Origin: Desulfurobacteriaceae bacterium
GTDB taxonomy: Bacteria; Aquificota; Aquificia; Desulfurobacteriales; Desulfurobacteriaceae
Length of the DNA stretch: 64,000 nucleotides
Reading direction: 5' to 3'
NCBI GenBank assembly: GCA_026987115.1
Contig: JALSNF010000036.1
Span: 31,430-95,429 of the forward strand
Shown here: in pieces, positions 45,530-54,265 of the stretch
Layout of the letters: each line of letters opens with the position of its first letter
Position numbering within the stretch: position 1 is the stretch's first letter
Notes under the pieces: generated by a model
What the model saw: only the letters and a program-made list of their open reading frames with translations
What the model was told of the DNA's origin: nothing
Database searches by the model: none
Made by a program: the position numbers and the translations under genes

Positions 45530-45855
45530 GTAAAGCTAAAACATCCCTTTTAAGACTAAAAAACATACTAGAAAAGGAAAGGGAGCTCCTCCTTAAGTTC
45601 CCTTTGGGAGAACCTAAAGAGTTTTTGGAGCTCCAAGAGGAAAAAAGAGAAGTTTTAAGTAAGCTCTCACATTTTGAGGAAAAGGACTTTAAAGACCTCA
45701 AGGAGTTGGTTAAGGAGGTAAAGGAGCTAAACGAAGAAGTAAGAGCCCTCCTTACGAACAACTACTCCTTTATAAGAGAGCTCCTTGAGGAGCTCTTTCC
45801 CAAAACTACCTATACAGGTAAAGAAGGGAGCTCTGCCTTTAACTTTAAGGCTTAA
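45526..45855 (+). CDS. flgN: FlgN-like flagellar export chaperone
   Basis: A 109-residue, all-helical coiled-coil protein (LKNILEKERELLLKF... and LKELVKEVKELNEEVRALL). There is no strong sequence signature, but FlgN chaperones are short, helical and usually encoded just before flgK, as here. Position and size are the main evidence. The ATG overlaps the PilZ stop by 4 bases. The end of the gene carries the -35 of the flgK promoter. Confidence 0.6.
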   Translation: MSKAKTSLLRLKNILEKERELLLKFPLGEPKEFLELQEEKREVLSKLSHFEEKDFKDLKELVKEVKELNEEVRALLTNNYSFIRELLEELFPKTTYTGKEGSSAFNFKA

Positions 45856-45879
45856 AAACTTCCCTCCTACTTCCGATAA
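45853..45879 (+). promoter_or_regulatory. sigma-28 (FliA) promoter of flgKL
   Basis: TAAA (45853-45856), exactly 15 bases, then TCCGATAA (45872-45879). This matches the FliA consensus TAAA-N15-GCCGATAA except for one base. It lies 32 bases before flgK and starts at the flgN stop codon. Late-class flagellar expression of flgK and flgL is therefore expected. Confidence 0.75.
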
Positions 45880-45911
45880 TTTTATACAAAGTTAAAGGGA
45901 GAGGTTGATAA

Positions 45912-47258
45912 ATGTCTATATTCGGAGCTCTCTCTGTTGCCGGTCAGGCTCTACTTTCGGCAAGGAACGCTATAACCTCAACAACCAAGAACATAGACAA
46001 TGCCTACACAGAGGGCTACACTAGAGAAGAGCCTATATTTGCCGACGTTCCAGGAGGAGGAGTAAAGGTTGAAGAGTTAAGGAGGCTTTTTGATAGAGCC
46101 CTCTTTACCCAGAGGATAAAGGCACTGAGCGAAAATAAAGGCTACTCAGAAAAGTACTCAATACTTTCCCAAATAGAGTCTGTCTTTAACGACATAGAAG
46201 GAAGCGGTTTTTCAAAGGAGATAAACCAGTTTTTCTCAAGTCTAAACGACATAGCTTTAAAGCCCGACGACATAGCGGCAAGGGAGAATTTCCTTTCGGC
46301 GGCTCAAACGCTAGTTGGAAGGATAAGGCAGAGCTATCAAGCTTTAAATGACATAGAAAACACCTACGCAGACAAACTAAGGGAAAGCGTAGCAAAACTA
46401 AACAACCTCTTAAAAGAGCTTGCAGACGTTAACCGCTCCCTTCCCCTTTATAAAAACTCCTTATCGTACAACCAGTATTTAGATAAAAGGGACAAGTTAA
46501 TTGAGGAAATCTCCTCCTTAATAGAGGCAAAGGTAGTAATTCACGAAGATAACACGGTTGACCTCTTTACTGCTAAAGGGTTTCCCCTAGTCCTTAAAGG
46601 GAGGGACTTTCCACTCTCTTTAGAGTTTAAGGAAAACAAGATAGAGGTTAAAACCCAAGGAGCTGACATTTCAGGAAATCTTTTTAGGGGAAGTGTAGGA
46701 GGGATTTTAAGGGGGATAGAAGAAGTTAGGGAGTTTAAGAGTAAACTAAATACTTTTACTTCCGTTTTTGCCCAGAAGGTAAACCAGCAACAGCAGGAAG
46801 GGTACGACCTTTACGGAAACAGCGGAGAGCCCCTCTTCTCATCTGACAACTCTCAACCTATTGACGCTTCAAACATAGTGCTGGCAATTAGCGACCCCAA
46901 AAAAGTAGCAGCCGCAGCCTCTCCTACAAACCTTAACTCTGACAATGAAAACATAAAGAAACTAATAGAGCTCGGAGACAAAAAAATACCTGAGCTTGGG
47001 GACTTAAGCTTTTCCGAGTACTACGCAAGCCAGATAACGGCACTTATAGGAAGCAAAGTCTCAACTGTTAAAAATCTATTTGACAACAGTACTTTCAGAC
47101 TCAACTCAATTACGGAAAAGTTAAAAGAGATTTCGGGAGTAAACATTGACGAGGAACTACTAAAGCTAACTAAGTTCCAAAGGTCTTACGAGGCAGCAGC
47201 CAAAGTGGTAAGCGTTTCAGACGAGCTCCTTCAAACTATACTTAACATGGTGGGGTAG
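45912..47258 (+). CDS. flgK: flagellar hook-associated protein 1
   Basis: A junction protein between hook and filament, 448 residues. The N-terminal rod/hook motif reads SVAGQALLSARNAITSTTKNIDNAYTEGYTRE and includes the family's GY-T-R. The C-terminal part closes with LLKLTKFQRSYEAAAKVVSVSDELLQTILNMV, the coiled-coil signature of FlgK. It is short for the family (often 450-650), so it has little variable outer domain. GGGAGAGG precedes the ATG. It is followed by flgL after 3 bases. Confidence 0.93.
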   Translation: MSIFGALSVAGQALLSARNAITSTTKNIDNAYTEGYTREEPIFADVPGGGVKVEELRRLFDRALFTQRIKALSENKGYSEKYSILSQIESVFNDIEGSGFSKEINQFFSSLNDIALKPDDIAARENFLSAAQTLVGRIRQSYQALNDIENTYADKLRESVAKLNNLLKELADVNRSLPLYKNSLSYNQYLDKRDKLIEEISSLIEAKVVIHEDNTVDLFTAKGFPLVLKGRDFPLSLEFKENKIEVKTQGADISGNLFRGSVGGILRGIEEVREFKSKLNTFTSVFAQKVNQQQQEGYDLYGNSGEPLFSSDNSQPIDASNIVLAISDPKKVAAAASPTNLNSDNENIKKLIELGDKKIPELGDLSFSEYYASQITALIGSKVSTVKNLFDNSTFRLNSITEKLKEISGVNIDEELLKLTKFQRSYEAAAKVVSVSDELLQTILNMVG

Positions 47259-47261
47259 GCC

Positions 47262-48200
47262 GTGAGGGTGTCAAGCGACGTTATTTATTCAATACTCCTT
47301 AGGTACGACAACCAGAGAAACAAAAAGATAGAGAGGGCTACCTTGGAGCTCTCCTCCGGAAAGTCAATCTTAAAGCCCTCAGACAACCCCATAGACTTTG
47401 CCCGCTCTTTAAGGCTAAACAGACTCTCTGAAAAACTGGAAAGGTTTAACAGGAACATTAGCGTTGCCTCATCTTATTTAGACTCTGCAGAGAGCTTTTT
47501 AAACTCTGCAGTTAACACCCTTGAAGACGCAAGGGTTAAGTTTATACAGCTCTTAAACATAGGAGCTCTCACAAAGGAAGACGCTAAAACGCTGGCAGAC
47601 TACTTTAAAAGTATTAGGAACTATGTCCTCCAGCTTGGAAACGAAAAAGAGGGAGACTCTTACCTCTTTGGAGGAGTCAAGACCCAAGCTCCTCCTTTCC
47701 TCCCTGACGGAACTTACCAAGGGTCAACACAGGAAACTACGGTTCCCGTAGCTCCCGGAGTTGAGACAAACACAAACTTTAACGGAGAGGAGTACTTTGC
47801 AGTAAACCAAGCTTCAGGGAAAGTCCTTGCAGTTGAGGTTCTAGACAGGGTAATTGAGATTGTAAACTCAGGAGACCTTAACAGACTTCAAACAGACAAG
47901 ATAACGGTCAACCTCGGAGGCGGAAACAAGGAAGTTAGCCTCCTTGAAGCTTACGACATGGCCCTTTCAAAAATGAGCCAGTACCGCTCAATACTTGGAA
48001 CTAAACAAAAGGTGCTAAAAGACCTAGAAACCCAGAACGAGTCAATTAACCTAAAGCTGAAAGACCTTAACTCAAAGCTCACAGACGCTGACTACCCAAA
48101 AGCAATTTCAGAGCTTGAAAAGGCAAAAACCGCCTATCAAGCACTACTTGCTGCAATATCCCAAGTTCAAGGACTATCGCTACTAAACTTTCTAAAGTAA
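47262..48200 (+). CDS. flgL: flagellar hook-associated protein 3
   Basis: The second hook-filament junction protein, 312 residues. The N-terminus VSSDVIYSILLRYDNQRNKKIERATLELSSGK is a flagellin-like D0/D1 region with LKPSDNPIDFARSLRL. The C-terminus has the matching helix YPKAISELEKAKTAYQALLAAISQVQGLSLLNFL. The GTG start is 3 bases after flgK. The end overlaps the convergent HD hydrolase by 9 bases. Confidence 0.92.
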   Translation: MRVSSDVIYSILLRYDNQRNKKIERATLELSSGKSILKPSDNPIDFARSLRLNRLSEKLERFNRNISVASSYLDSAESFLNSAVNTLEDARVKFIQLLNIGALTKEDAKTLADYFKSIRNYVLQLGNEKEGDSYLFGGVKTQAPPFLPDGTYQGSTQETTVPVAPGVETNTNFNGEEYFAVNQASGKVLAVEVLDRVIEIVNSGDLNRLQTDKITVNLGGGNKEVSLLEAYDMALSKMSQYRSILGTKQKVLKDLETQNESINLKLKDLNSKLTDADYPKAISELEKAKTAYQALLAAISQVQGLSLLNFLK

Positions 48201-49385
48201 AACTTCAGGGGGGACAACTGCGTAGGTCTTTGAAACTTTTCTAGAGAGGGCTTTAATTGCGTCGGTGGGGGCAACGTTTGAGAGCTCTTCAATCCTTTGT
48301 CCAACTTTTACCTTTATCACATCTTTCCCGTTGGGAGAGTAATAAGAGTAGGCAACCTTTGAAGGCTCTACCACTTCAAAGTAGTAGTCAGGGTCAAAAC
48401 CCAGTTTTTCCACTCTCTCTTTAAGCTCTAACAGCTCACTTGCTGAGGCTTCAACTGCCTTAAACAGAGCCCTTTTCGTAAATCTTTCGGCTAAATCCTG
48501 CAAAACCTTATCCTTAGAGTTCTTTAAAAGGTAAATTGACGAAATTAAACTCCCGTCTGTTAAGTTGAAGAAGTCCTCCTCTCTTTCCTCTTTTAAGGCC
48601 TTCTTCAAGTTTTCGTCTATTTCAAGGTTTACCCCTTCCTTTAAGAGCTCCTTAATCCTCTTAACAATCTTCTGCAAAAGAACTTGAGCCGATATGTTCC
48701 CCCTGTGAAAGTAAACGGCCCAATACATCTGGTAGCGAGACATTACGTAAGACTCTAAAGAGTTGAAACCTTTAAAGTTCCAGACTAGCTCGTCTCCTTC
48801 TAAAAGGGCTGAAACTAAAATCCTGTTAACCTCAACCTTGCCAAAGGAAACTCCCGTAAAGAAGGAGTCCCTACTTAAGTAATCAAGCCTATCGCAGTCA
48901 AGCTGACTTGAGACGAGCTGGTAGGCGTAAGGTTTCTCGTGTCTTTTCTCTATTACCTTAACGGCGTCCTTTAAAAGCTCCTTGGGAAGCCCTACCTCAT
49001 CCCCTACCCTCTTAAGGGCCCAAACGGTTAAACTCTCGTGATTTCTGTTTATTACCTTTCCCTCAAGGGCGTGGGAAAAGGGGGAGTGGCCCAAGTCGTG
49101 GGCAAGGGCAGCAAGTTTAACTGCCAATTCAACTTCTTCGCTAATTTTAAAACCGTTAAGTTTAAGGTAGCTAAAAGCCTTGTCGGCTAACCACATTACG
49201 CCGAGGGAGTGTTGAAAGCGGGTATGCTCGGCTCCCGGGTAAACCAAGTAGCAAGGGCCCAACTGCCTTATGTACCTGAGCCTTTGAAGGTAAGGGTGGG
49301 AAACTACCCGGTCCAGGTAAGAGCCTTTTTCAAGCCTAACAAACTCTCCATAGACCGGGTCCATAAAGAGCTTAAATCTACTCAT
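48192..49385 (-). CDS. HD-domain hydrolase (dGTPase/SAMHD1-like)
   Basis: A 397-residue protein with the metal site spread over TRFQHSLGVMWLAD (first His), AALAHDLGHSPFSHALEG (HD) and SSQLDCDRLDYLSRD (last Asp), all in the first 190 residues, as in deoxynucleoside triphosphohydrolase-like HD proteins. The exact substrate is not certain. I use the ATG at 49385 rather than the TTG three bases earlier. The ATG lies inside the fur stop region (8-base overlap), so the two are probably translated together. Confidence 0.85.
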   Translation of the reverse strand: MSRFKLFMDPVYGEFVRLEKGSYLDRVVSHPYLQRLRYIRQLGPCYLVYPGAEHTRFQHSLGVMWLADKAFSYLKLNGFKISEEVELAVKLAALAHDLGHSPFSHALEGKVINRNHESLTVWALKRVGDEVGLPKELLKDAVKVIEKRHEKPYAYQLVSSQLDCDRLDYLSRDSFFTGVSFGKVEVNRILVSALLEGDELVWNFKGFNSLESYVMSRYQMYWAVYFHRGNISAQVLLQKIVKRIKELLKEGVNLEIDENLKKALKEEREEDFFNLTDGSLISSIYLLKNSKDKVLQDLAERFTKRALFKAVEASASELLELKERVEKLGFDPDYYFEVVEPSKVAYSYYSPNGKDVIKVKVGQRIEELSNVAPTDAIKALSRKVSKTYAVVPPEVLL

Positions 49386-49797
49386 CAACTTGGCACTCTT
49401 TACATATTCCGTAGCACATTAAAGTGCAAGTTAGGGAATCTCCCAACTCCTTAACCTCTTCGGGAGTCGGGGGAACGTAGTCTAAGTCAACAATCTTTCC
49501 ACAGTTTACGCAGACAAAGTGGCTGTGGGGCTCAACTTTGGCGTCGTACCTAATTTTGTCCTTTAAGGTAGGAACTCTCTTTACGAGCCCCGCTTTCTCA
49601 AGGCTTGCAAGGGTCCTATAAACTGTAGTGAGGGAAATGCCCTCTATCTTATCTTTTAGCCTCTCATAGAGCTCCTCGGCACAAGGGTGGTCGGAGCTCT
49701 GGGCTATCTCCTTGTAAACGGCCACCCTTTGAGGGGTAATTTTTAGGCCGGAAGACTTAATCTTCTCTTTAAACTCTTCCAACTTGGTCTTTAACAT
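49378..49797 (-). CDS. fur: Fur family transcriptional regulator
   Basis: A 139-residue metal-dependent repressor. The winged-helix N-terminus has GLKITPQRVAVYKEI and ISLTTVYRTLASLEKAGLV. The dimerisation part has HSHFVCVNCGKIVDLD and a second CxxC near the C-terminus (CYGICKEC), giving a structural zinc site. Whether it senses iron (Fur) or peroxide (PerR) cannot be told from these motifs. feoAB at 12-14 kb is an obvious candidate target. It lies in a run with fmt and the HD hydrolase. Confidence 0.92.
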   Translation of the reverse strand: MLKTKLEEFKEKIKSSGLKITPQRVAVYKEIAQSSDHPCAEELYERLKDKIEGISLTTVYRTLASLEKAGLVKRVPTLKDKIRYDAKVEPHSHFVCVNCGKIVDLDYVPPTPEEVKELGDSLTCTLMCYGICKECQVDE

Positions 49798-49847
49798 TCG
49801 CCTAATCTCCTTAATATGAAAATAAATTGCAACTTATAAATATAAGC

Positions 49848-50783
49848 CTAATTCCCGAAACTGTCCCCGACCCTTACCCTGTAGCCCCTCACAAACTCTT
49901 CTCCGCTAATCTCTTTTTTCCCTTCGGGCTTTAGCCTCTCTATTAAGAGAGCTCCCTCCCCCGTTGCAACCTTTAGCCCTCCCTTCACTTCTATAACCTC
50001 TCCCGGCTCTCCCTCGCCTTCAACGGGACGAACCTTTAAGAGCTTAATCCCTTTTCCTTTAAAGGAGGTAAAGGCACAAGGCCAAGGGTAGAAGGCCCTT
50101 ACTTTGTTAAATATCTCCCTGCTACCCTCCTGCCAGTTTACCCTTCCCATCTCCTTTTTTATCTGGGGGCAGTAAGTTGCCCTCCCTTCGTCTTGAGGAA
50201 CAGGCTCTATTTCCCCCAAAACGAACCTTGGAATGGTTTCTACTAAGAGCTCTGCCCCTAAATTGGCAAGCTTGTCGTGGAGGGTTTTAGCGTTATCTTC
50301 CTCTTCAATTTTTACCTTCTTCTGAGAGAGGATAGGTCCCGCGTCAAGCTCTGGAATTACCTTCATTATGGTTATGCCTGTCTCCTTCTCCCCGTTAAGT
50401 ATCGCCCACTGAATCGGTGAAGCTCCTCTATACTTTGGGAGGAGAGAGGCGTGAACGTTGATGGTTCCGTACTTTGGAAGGTCTAAAAGCCACTCTGGGA
50501 GGATTTTACCGTAGGCAGCAACAACTATAAGGTCAGGCTTTATTCCTTCTAAAATCCCCTTAAGCTCCCAGTTCTCCTTAACTTTCTCAGGTTGATAGAC
50601 TCTCAATCCAAGCTCTTGAGCTAAAACCTTTACAGGAGGAGGCCTCAACCTCTTCCCTCTACCTGCAGGCTTGTCAGGCTGAGTTATTACTAAAGGAACT
50701 TCATACCCTTCTCTTTTAAGGGCCTTTAAAGAAGGAACGGCAAAGTCGGGAGTTCCCATAAAGACAACCTTTAAACTACCCAC
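49848..50783 (-). CDS. fmt: methionyl-tRNA formyltransferase
   Basis: Formylates initiator Met-tRNA. The 311-residue protein has VVFMGTPDFAVPSL at the N-terminus, ITQPDKPAGRGKRL near residue 34, the catalytic NVHASLLPKYRGASPIQWAI near 108-127, and GITIMKVIPELDAG. The C-terminal tRNA-binding barrel is present (about 205-310). The ATG overlaps the tsaC stop by 8 bases. The peptide deformylase gene often beside it is absent here. Confidence 0.96.
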   Translation of the reverse strand: MGSLKVVFMGTPDFAVPSLKALKREGYEVPLVITQPDKPAGRGKRLRPPPVKVLAQELGLRVYQPEKVKENWELKGILEGIKPDLIVVAAYGKILPEWLLDLPKYGTINVHASLLPKYRGASPIQWAILNGEKETGITIMKVIPELDAGPILSQKKVKIEEEDNAKTLHDKLANLGAELLVETIPRFVLGEIEPVPQDEGRATYCPQIKKEMGRVNWQEGSREIFNKVRAFYPWPCAFTSFKGKGIKLLKVRPVEGEGEPGEVIEVKGGLKVATGEGALLIERLKPEGKKEISGEEFVRGYRVRVGDSFGN

Positions 50784-51381
50784 CTATTACCTCCGTCAAC
50801 CTCCTTACGGGGAAGGCACCTTCCCTTATTACTTTTAGGCCGTCTATTAAAGAAACTATCGTTGAAGGCTCGCCAAAGCTTTTTCCCTCTACGCACAAGG
50901 GAACCTTACCGTTAAAGTAGTCCCTGCACTCTTTACAGTTTCGGGCAGGCTTTTTCCCGGAAGGGTTTGCGCTGGGAGCAAAGAGGGGATGGGAGAGCTC
51001 TATAACTTTAAGGAGAAAGTCGTCCTTGGGAATTCTTATCCCTAAGTTGTCCCTGCGGAAAATCTCCCTAAAAGGGGAATCTTTTTTAAGGGGAAGTACT
51101 AAAGTTAGGGGAGCAGGGTAGAGCTCCTTTAGCTTTTCAAAGAGCTCTTTTTCTACCTCTACGCCGTACCTAACCGCCTCTTCAAGGCTATTAAAGAGAA
51201 CCACTAACGGCTTTGAGAGCTCCCTTCCCTTTATTCTGTAAACTCTCTCTACCGCCTCCTTTATTAGAGAGCTCCCAACTAGTCCGTATAGGGTATCTGT
51301 AGGGAGGCAAACCAGCTCTCCTTTCTTTATAACTTCTGAAACTAAAGGAGCACTTGAGAGCTCCTTTTTAACCACCCTCAT
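50776..51381 (-). CDS. tsaC: L-threonylcarbamoyladenylate synthase
   Basis: Makes threonylcarbamoyl-AMP for the t6A37 modification of ANN-decoding tRNAs. The 201-residue protein has the YrdC/Sua5 fold: KGELVCLPTDTLYGLVGSS near residues 20-38, RVYRIKGRELSKPLVVL near 46, and HPLFAPSANPSGKKPA near 131. There is no C-terminal Sua5 domain, so it is the short TsaC type. It overlaps the DUF89 gene by 14 bases and fmt by 8. Confidence 0.93.
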   Translation of the reverse strand: MRVVKKELSSAPLVSEVIKKGELVCLPTDTLYGLVGSSLIKEAVERVYRIKGRELSKPLVVLFNSLEEAVRYGVEVEKELFEKLKELYPAPLTLVLPLKKDSPFREIFRRDNLGIRIPKDDFLLKVIELSHPLFAPSANPSGKKPARNCKECRDYFNGKVPLCVEGKSFGEPSTIVSLIDGLKVIREGAFPVRRLTEVIGG

Positions 51382-52267
51382 CCTTCTCCCTAATCTCTAA
51401 AAGGTGCTTGTTGTAAAGGAAGATAAGCTCTCCCTTATTGCACCTTAGCTCCCTTGCAACAGGATTACACTTTGCCTTAAGGATAAAGAAGATGTCTTTT
51501 TCGTAAACCTCGTCCAGCGTCTCAAAGTTTGCTTGGCCCTTTGATATAACGAAAAAGGCCTTGTCCCAAGCTTCTTTAAAGGCCTTAGGAGCTCCCTTTA
51601 GGTCTATCCCTATAACGTCGCTTCCAGAGTCAACGATGTCATCTACAACCTCGTCAATCTTAACCTTTAAGGCATCTTCCAAGGTTGCGTCGTTTAAGAC
51701 GGGAGCTCCCCTTACCGCAAGGACAACTTTAAGCCCCCTCTCCTTAAGCTCCCTTATAAGGAACTTGTCAAAGACAATCTCTCCTGCGTTGTCTGCAAGG
51801 TACAAAACGCTCTTTCCGGAGACCAAAAACCTCTCAAAAATAGCCTCGTCGTAATAGGCAAAGGGAGTTTTAAAGAAGTCTTTGATTTCCCTCTCAAGGT
51901 CAAAGGAAGTTGGAACTGCAAAGTCTATAACGTTCCCGAGGGCGGCAAGCTTAACGGCCACGGCAAGCCTGTTTTCCGCCTTTAAGTAAAACTCTTCATA
52001 AAGTATAGGCTCAAGCTTTAAAGCTATTGAGTTGTACTTATCTTTTAGGTTTTTAAAAGGGTCTTCTACCTTACTTTCCTTCTTAAATATCCTGTGAACA
52101 AAGGTTGCGTTGTAGCCTGGGGAAAGTTCAGGCTTAAGGTCCTTATACAAGAACTTGGCAACCTTTCTCTCTATGCTTATGGTATCCTCACGGCTTAGTC
52201 CGGCAACTTTCGCAGTTTTGACTATCTGATTTAAAAAGCAAGGCAAACACTCTGGATAAACTCTCAT
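51368..52267 (-). CDS. DUF89 / ARMT1-like damage-control phosphatase
   Basis: A 299-residue DUF89 protein. The family opening YPECLPCFLNQIVKTAKVAG contains a CxxC. The core has SVLYLADNAGEIVFDKFLIREL, VVDSGSDVIGIDLKGAP and FFVISKGQANFETL, including the metal-binding D-N pair. DUF89 enzymes are metal-dependent phosphatases that remove damaged or excess phosphometabolites. The bacterial substrate here is unknown. It follows purE by one base. Confidence 0.88.
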   Translation of the reverse strand: MRVYPECLPCFLNQIVKTAKVAGLSREDTISIERKVAKFLYKDLKPELSPGYNATFVHRIFKKESKVEDPFKNLKDKYNSIALKLEPILYEEFYLKAENRLAVAVKLAALGNVIDFAVPTSFDLEREIKDFFKTPFAYYDEAIFERFLVSGKSVLYLADNAGEIVFDKFLIRELKERGLKVVLAVRGAPVLNDATLEDALKVKIDEVVDDIVDSGSDVIGIDLKGAPKAFKEAWDKAFFVISKGQANFETLDEVYEKDIFFILKAKCNPVARELRCNKGELIFLYNKHLLEIREKDEGG

Positions 52268-52268
52268 A

Positions 52269-52736
52269 CTATCCCTCTAAAACCCTCTTTTTCATCTCTT
52301 CTCTATAAGCTTTGAGCTTTTCCCTTAACTCTGGGTACTTTATGGCCATTATCTCAACTGCAAGAACTGCAGCGTTTTTCGCCCCTGCCTTTCCTATAGT
52401 AACAGTTGCAACTGGAACACCTCCCGGCATCTGAACTATTGAAAGTAAAGAGTCAATACCCTTTAAAGGTGAAGCGTCAAGTGGAACCCCTATAACGGGA
52501 AGGGTAGTTTTAGCGGCTATTACTCCTCCAAGGTGGGCAGCGTAGCCAGCTGCGGCTATTATAACTTCATACTCCTCTTCTGCCCCCTCACAGAACTTTA
52601 TCACCTCGTCAATTGTCCTGTGGGCAGAAAGGACTTTAACCTCGTAAGGAACCCCAAATTCCTCTAAAGTCTTTACGCAACTTTCCATTACCGGAAGGTC
52701 AGACTTACTTCCCATTACCACTGCAACCTTTTTCAC
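52269..52736 (-). CDS. purE: N5-carboxyaminoimidazole ribonucleotide mutase
   Basis: A purine-pathway enzyme of 155 residues with VAVVMGSKSDLPVMESC at the N-terminus, SAHRT near residue 41, AAAGYAAHLGGVIAAKTTLPVIGVP near 62-86, and a late QMPGGVPVATV. The start is GTG at 52736, with GGAGG six bases before it. It overlaps the preceding lipoprotein gene by 32 bases, yet the ribosome site supports it. purK is not adjacent, so whether it is class I or II depends on its presence elsewhere; the sequence looks class I. Confidence 0.94.
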   Translation of the reverse strand: MKKVAVVMGSKSDLPVMESCVKTLEEFGVPYEVKVLSAHRTIDEVIKFCEGAEEEYEVIIAAAGYAAHLGGVIAAKTTLPVIGVPLDASPLKGIDSLLSIVQMPGGVPVATVTIGKAGAKNAAVLAVEIMAIKYPELREKLKAYREEMKKRVLEG

Positions 52737-53613
52737 CTTTAGCCTCCACTTTTACAGGTTTTGAGAGGTTTCCTGCCTTATCTACTGCGTAGATAAAAAC
52801 CCCTTTAGGGCGTTTACTGAAGGTATAGTATATCCCTTTCACGGAAAACCTCTCTTTTCCGGAAACTATTAAGTAGCCAACAACGTCCTTTGAAGGGGAC
52901 GGTTCCCACACGAGGAGGCAAGTTTTACAGCAAATAAGTAATGGGTTTTCTGGAGGAAGGGGAGGAACCCTATCTGCAGGGGTTAACTTTATAGGAGGAG
53001 AAACCTTCCCTTTTAAACTGCCACTACTAAACCTTAAATAGTAGGTGTACTCCTTTCCGTTTTTAACATCCTTGTCAACAAAGAGACTAGTTCCATTTAA
53101 AACCGTAAAGGGAGTCGTAAACGGCGGTTTCTGATTTTTAAAAACTTCAACTTGATATCCTTCGTAGGGCTTTAAAAGGAGTTTTACAAAGCCGTCCCCG
53201 GCAACGGCTTTTTCTATTTGAGGAACTCTTTCAATAGGCTCTTTTCCTACAATGCACCTTGGCTCTGAAGGCTTACTCTTTCTTCCACTGTAAATGGAAA
53301 CTACTTGATAGCACCTCTTTTCTCTTAAACCTATAGGCAAGTCTTTAAAGTAGTTTTCCTTGGTCTTTACCTTTCTCTTTCCAAAATTTATCAAAATCAG
53401 ATAGCTTACTTTATTTGGTTCAGAAAGTTTCCTGCCGTCGCTAAAGGTCTTTGTTTTCTCCCACCATAGAAGTGGAGCCGTGTAGTCTTGAACAAGGCCC
53501 TTTACCTTTGGAGTTTGAGGGACTTTAGAGTAAGGGGGTTTTGGAGGAGCTCTGTGGCCACAAGTAGTAAATGAGAAAAGGAGAGGAAAGGTGAGGAAGA
53601 TTAACTTTTTCAA
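52705..53613 (-). CDS. fibronectin type III-like lipoprotein
   Basis: A 302-residue exported protein. The type II signal peptide has a hydrophobic core at about residues 4-16 and a lipobox-like FTTC before GHRAPPKPP. The remainder reads as two or three fibronectin type III-like beta domains (about 35-110, 125-205 and 215-290) with typical YYLRFSSGS and SKDVVGYLIVSG strands. No enzymatic motif is seen. The TTG start follows AAGGAGG. It is probably an outer-membrane or periplasmic scaffold; nothing here gives its partner. Confidence 0.7.
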   Translation of the reverse strand: MKKLIFLTFPLLFSFTTCGHRAPPKPPYSKVPQTPKVKGLVQDYTAPLLWWEKTKTFSDGRKLSEPNKVSYLILINFGKRKVKTKENYFKDLPIGLREKRCYQVVSIYSGRKSKPSEPRCIVGKEPIERVPQIEKAVAGDGFVKLLLKPYEGYQVEVFKNQKPPFTTPFTVLNGTSLFVDKDVKNGKEYTYYLRFSSGSLKGKVSPPIKLTPADRVPPLPPENPLLICCKTCLLVWEPSPSKDVVGYLIVSGKERFSVKGIYYTFSKRPKGVFIYAVDKAGNLSKPVKVEAKGEKGCSGNGK

Positions 53614-53642
53614 ATTACAACCTCCTTTTTAGCCATTACAGT

Positions 53643-53651
53643 TGTTATAAT
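53643..53651 (+). promoter_or_regulatory. extended -10 promoter of the efp operon
   Basis: TGTTATAAT, an extended -10 (TGn plus perfect TATAAT), 32 bases before the efp start. No convincing -35 is visible, which is usual for extended -10 promoters. It should drive efp-accB-accC and probably the two Hfq-like genes. Confidence 0.55.
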
Positions 53652-53683
53652 TTTCTCAAATTCCCCTTCAAGGAGGTTTTACC

Positions 53684-54256
53684 GTGCCTTCAATAGACGT
53701 AAACCAGATTTCTAAAGGAATGAAGCTAGAGATTGACGGAGCTCCCTACGAGATAGTTGACTACCAACACGTAAAACCCGGTAAAGGCCAAGCCTTTGCG
53801 AGAATTAAACTAAAAAACCTTAAAACGGGAAACGTAGTTGAGAAAACCTACAAGGTAGGAGAAAAGCTACAGCTTGCAGACTTTGAAGAGAGGGAAATGG
53901 AATACCTCTACAACGACGGAGAGTTTTACTACTTTATGGACACGAAAACCTACGAACAGGTAGGAGTTCCGGCTACCTCTTTAGGAGAAAAGGCAAAGTT
54001 CTTAAAAGAAAATACGGAAGTAGTAGTTCAGTTTTACAAGGGAGAAGCTATTTCCGTAAAACTCCCAAAAAGCATAGTTTTACAAGTTGTTGACACAGAG
54101 CCCGGCTTTAAAGGGGATACGGTCAGCAACGTTACAAAGCCTGCAACCCTTGAAACAGGAGCGGTCATCCAGGTTCCAATGTTCATAAATCCGGGAGACA
54201 CGGTAAGAGTGAACCCTGAAACGGGAGAGTACATAGAGAGGGTTAACGCAAAGTAG
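53684..54256 (+). CDS. efp: elongation factor P
   Basis: Relieves ribosome stalling at polyproline. The 190-residue protein has the KOW-like domain with YEIVDYQHVKPGKGQAFARIKLKNL. The loop lysine in PGKGQ is the modification site in EF-P proteins. The two OB domains and the closing VNPETGEYIERV are complete. The GTG start has AAGGAGG upstream. Position before accB-accC is conserved in many bacteria. Confidence 0.96.
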   Translation: MPSIDVNQISKGMKLEIDGAPYEIVDYQHVKPGKGQAFARIKLKNLKTGNVVEKTYKVGEKLQLADFEEREMEYLYNDGEFYYFMDTKTYEQVGVPATSLGEKAKFLKENTEVVVQFYKGEAISVKLPKSIVLQVVDTEPGFKGDTVSNVTKPATLETGAVIQVPMFINPGDTVRVNPETGEYIERVNAK

Positions 54257-54265
54257 GAGGGAATT

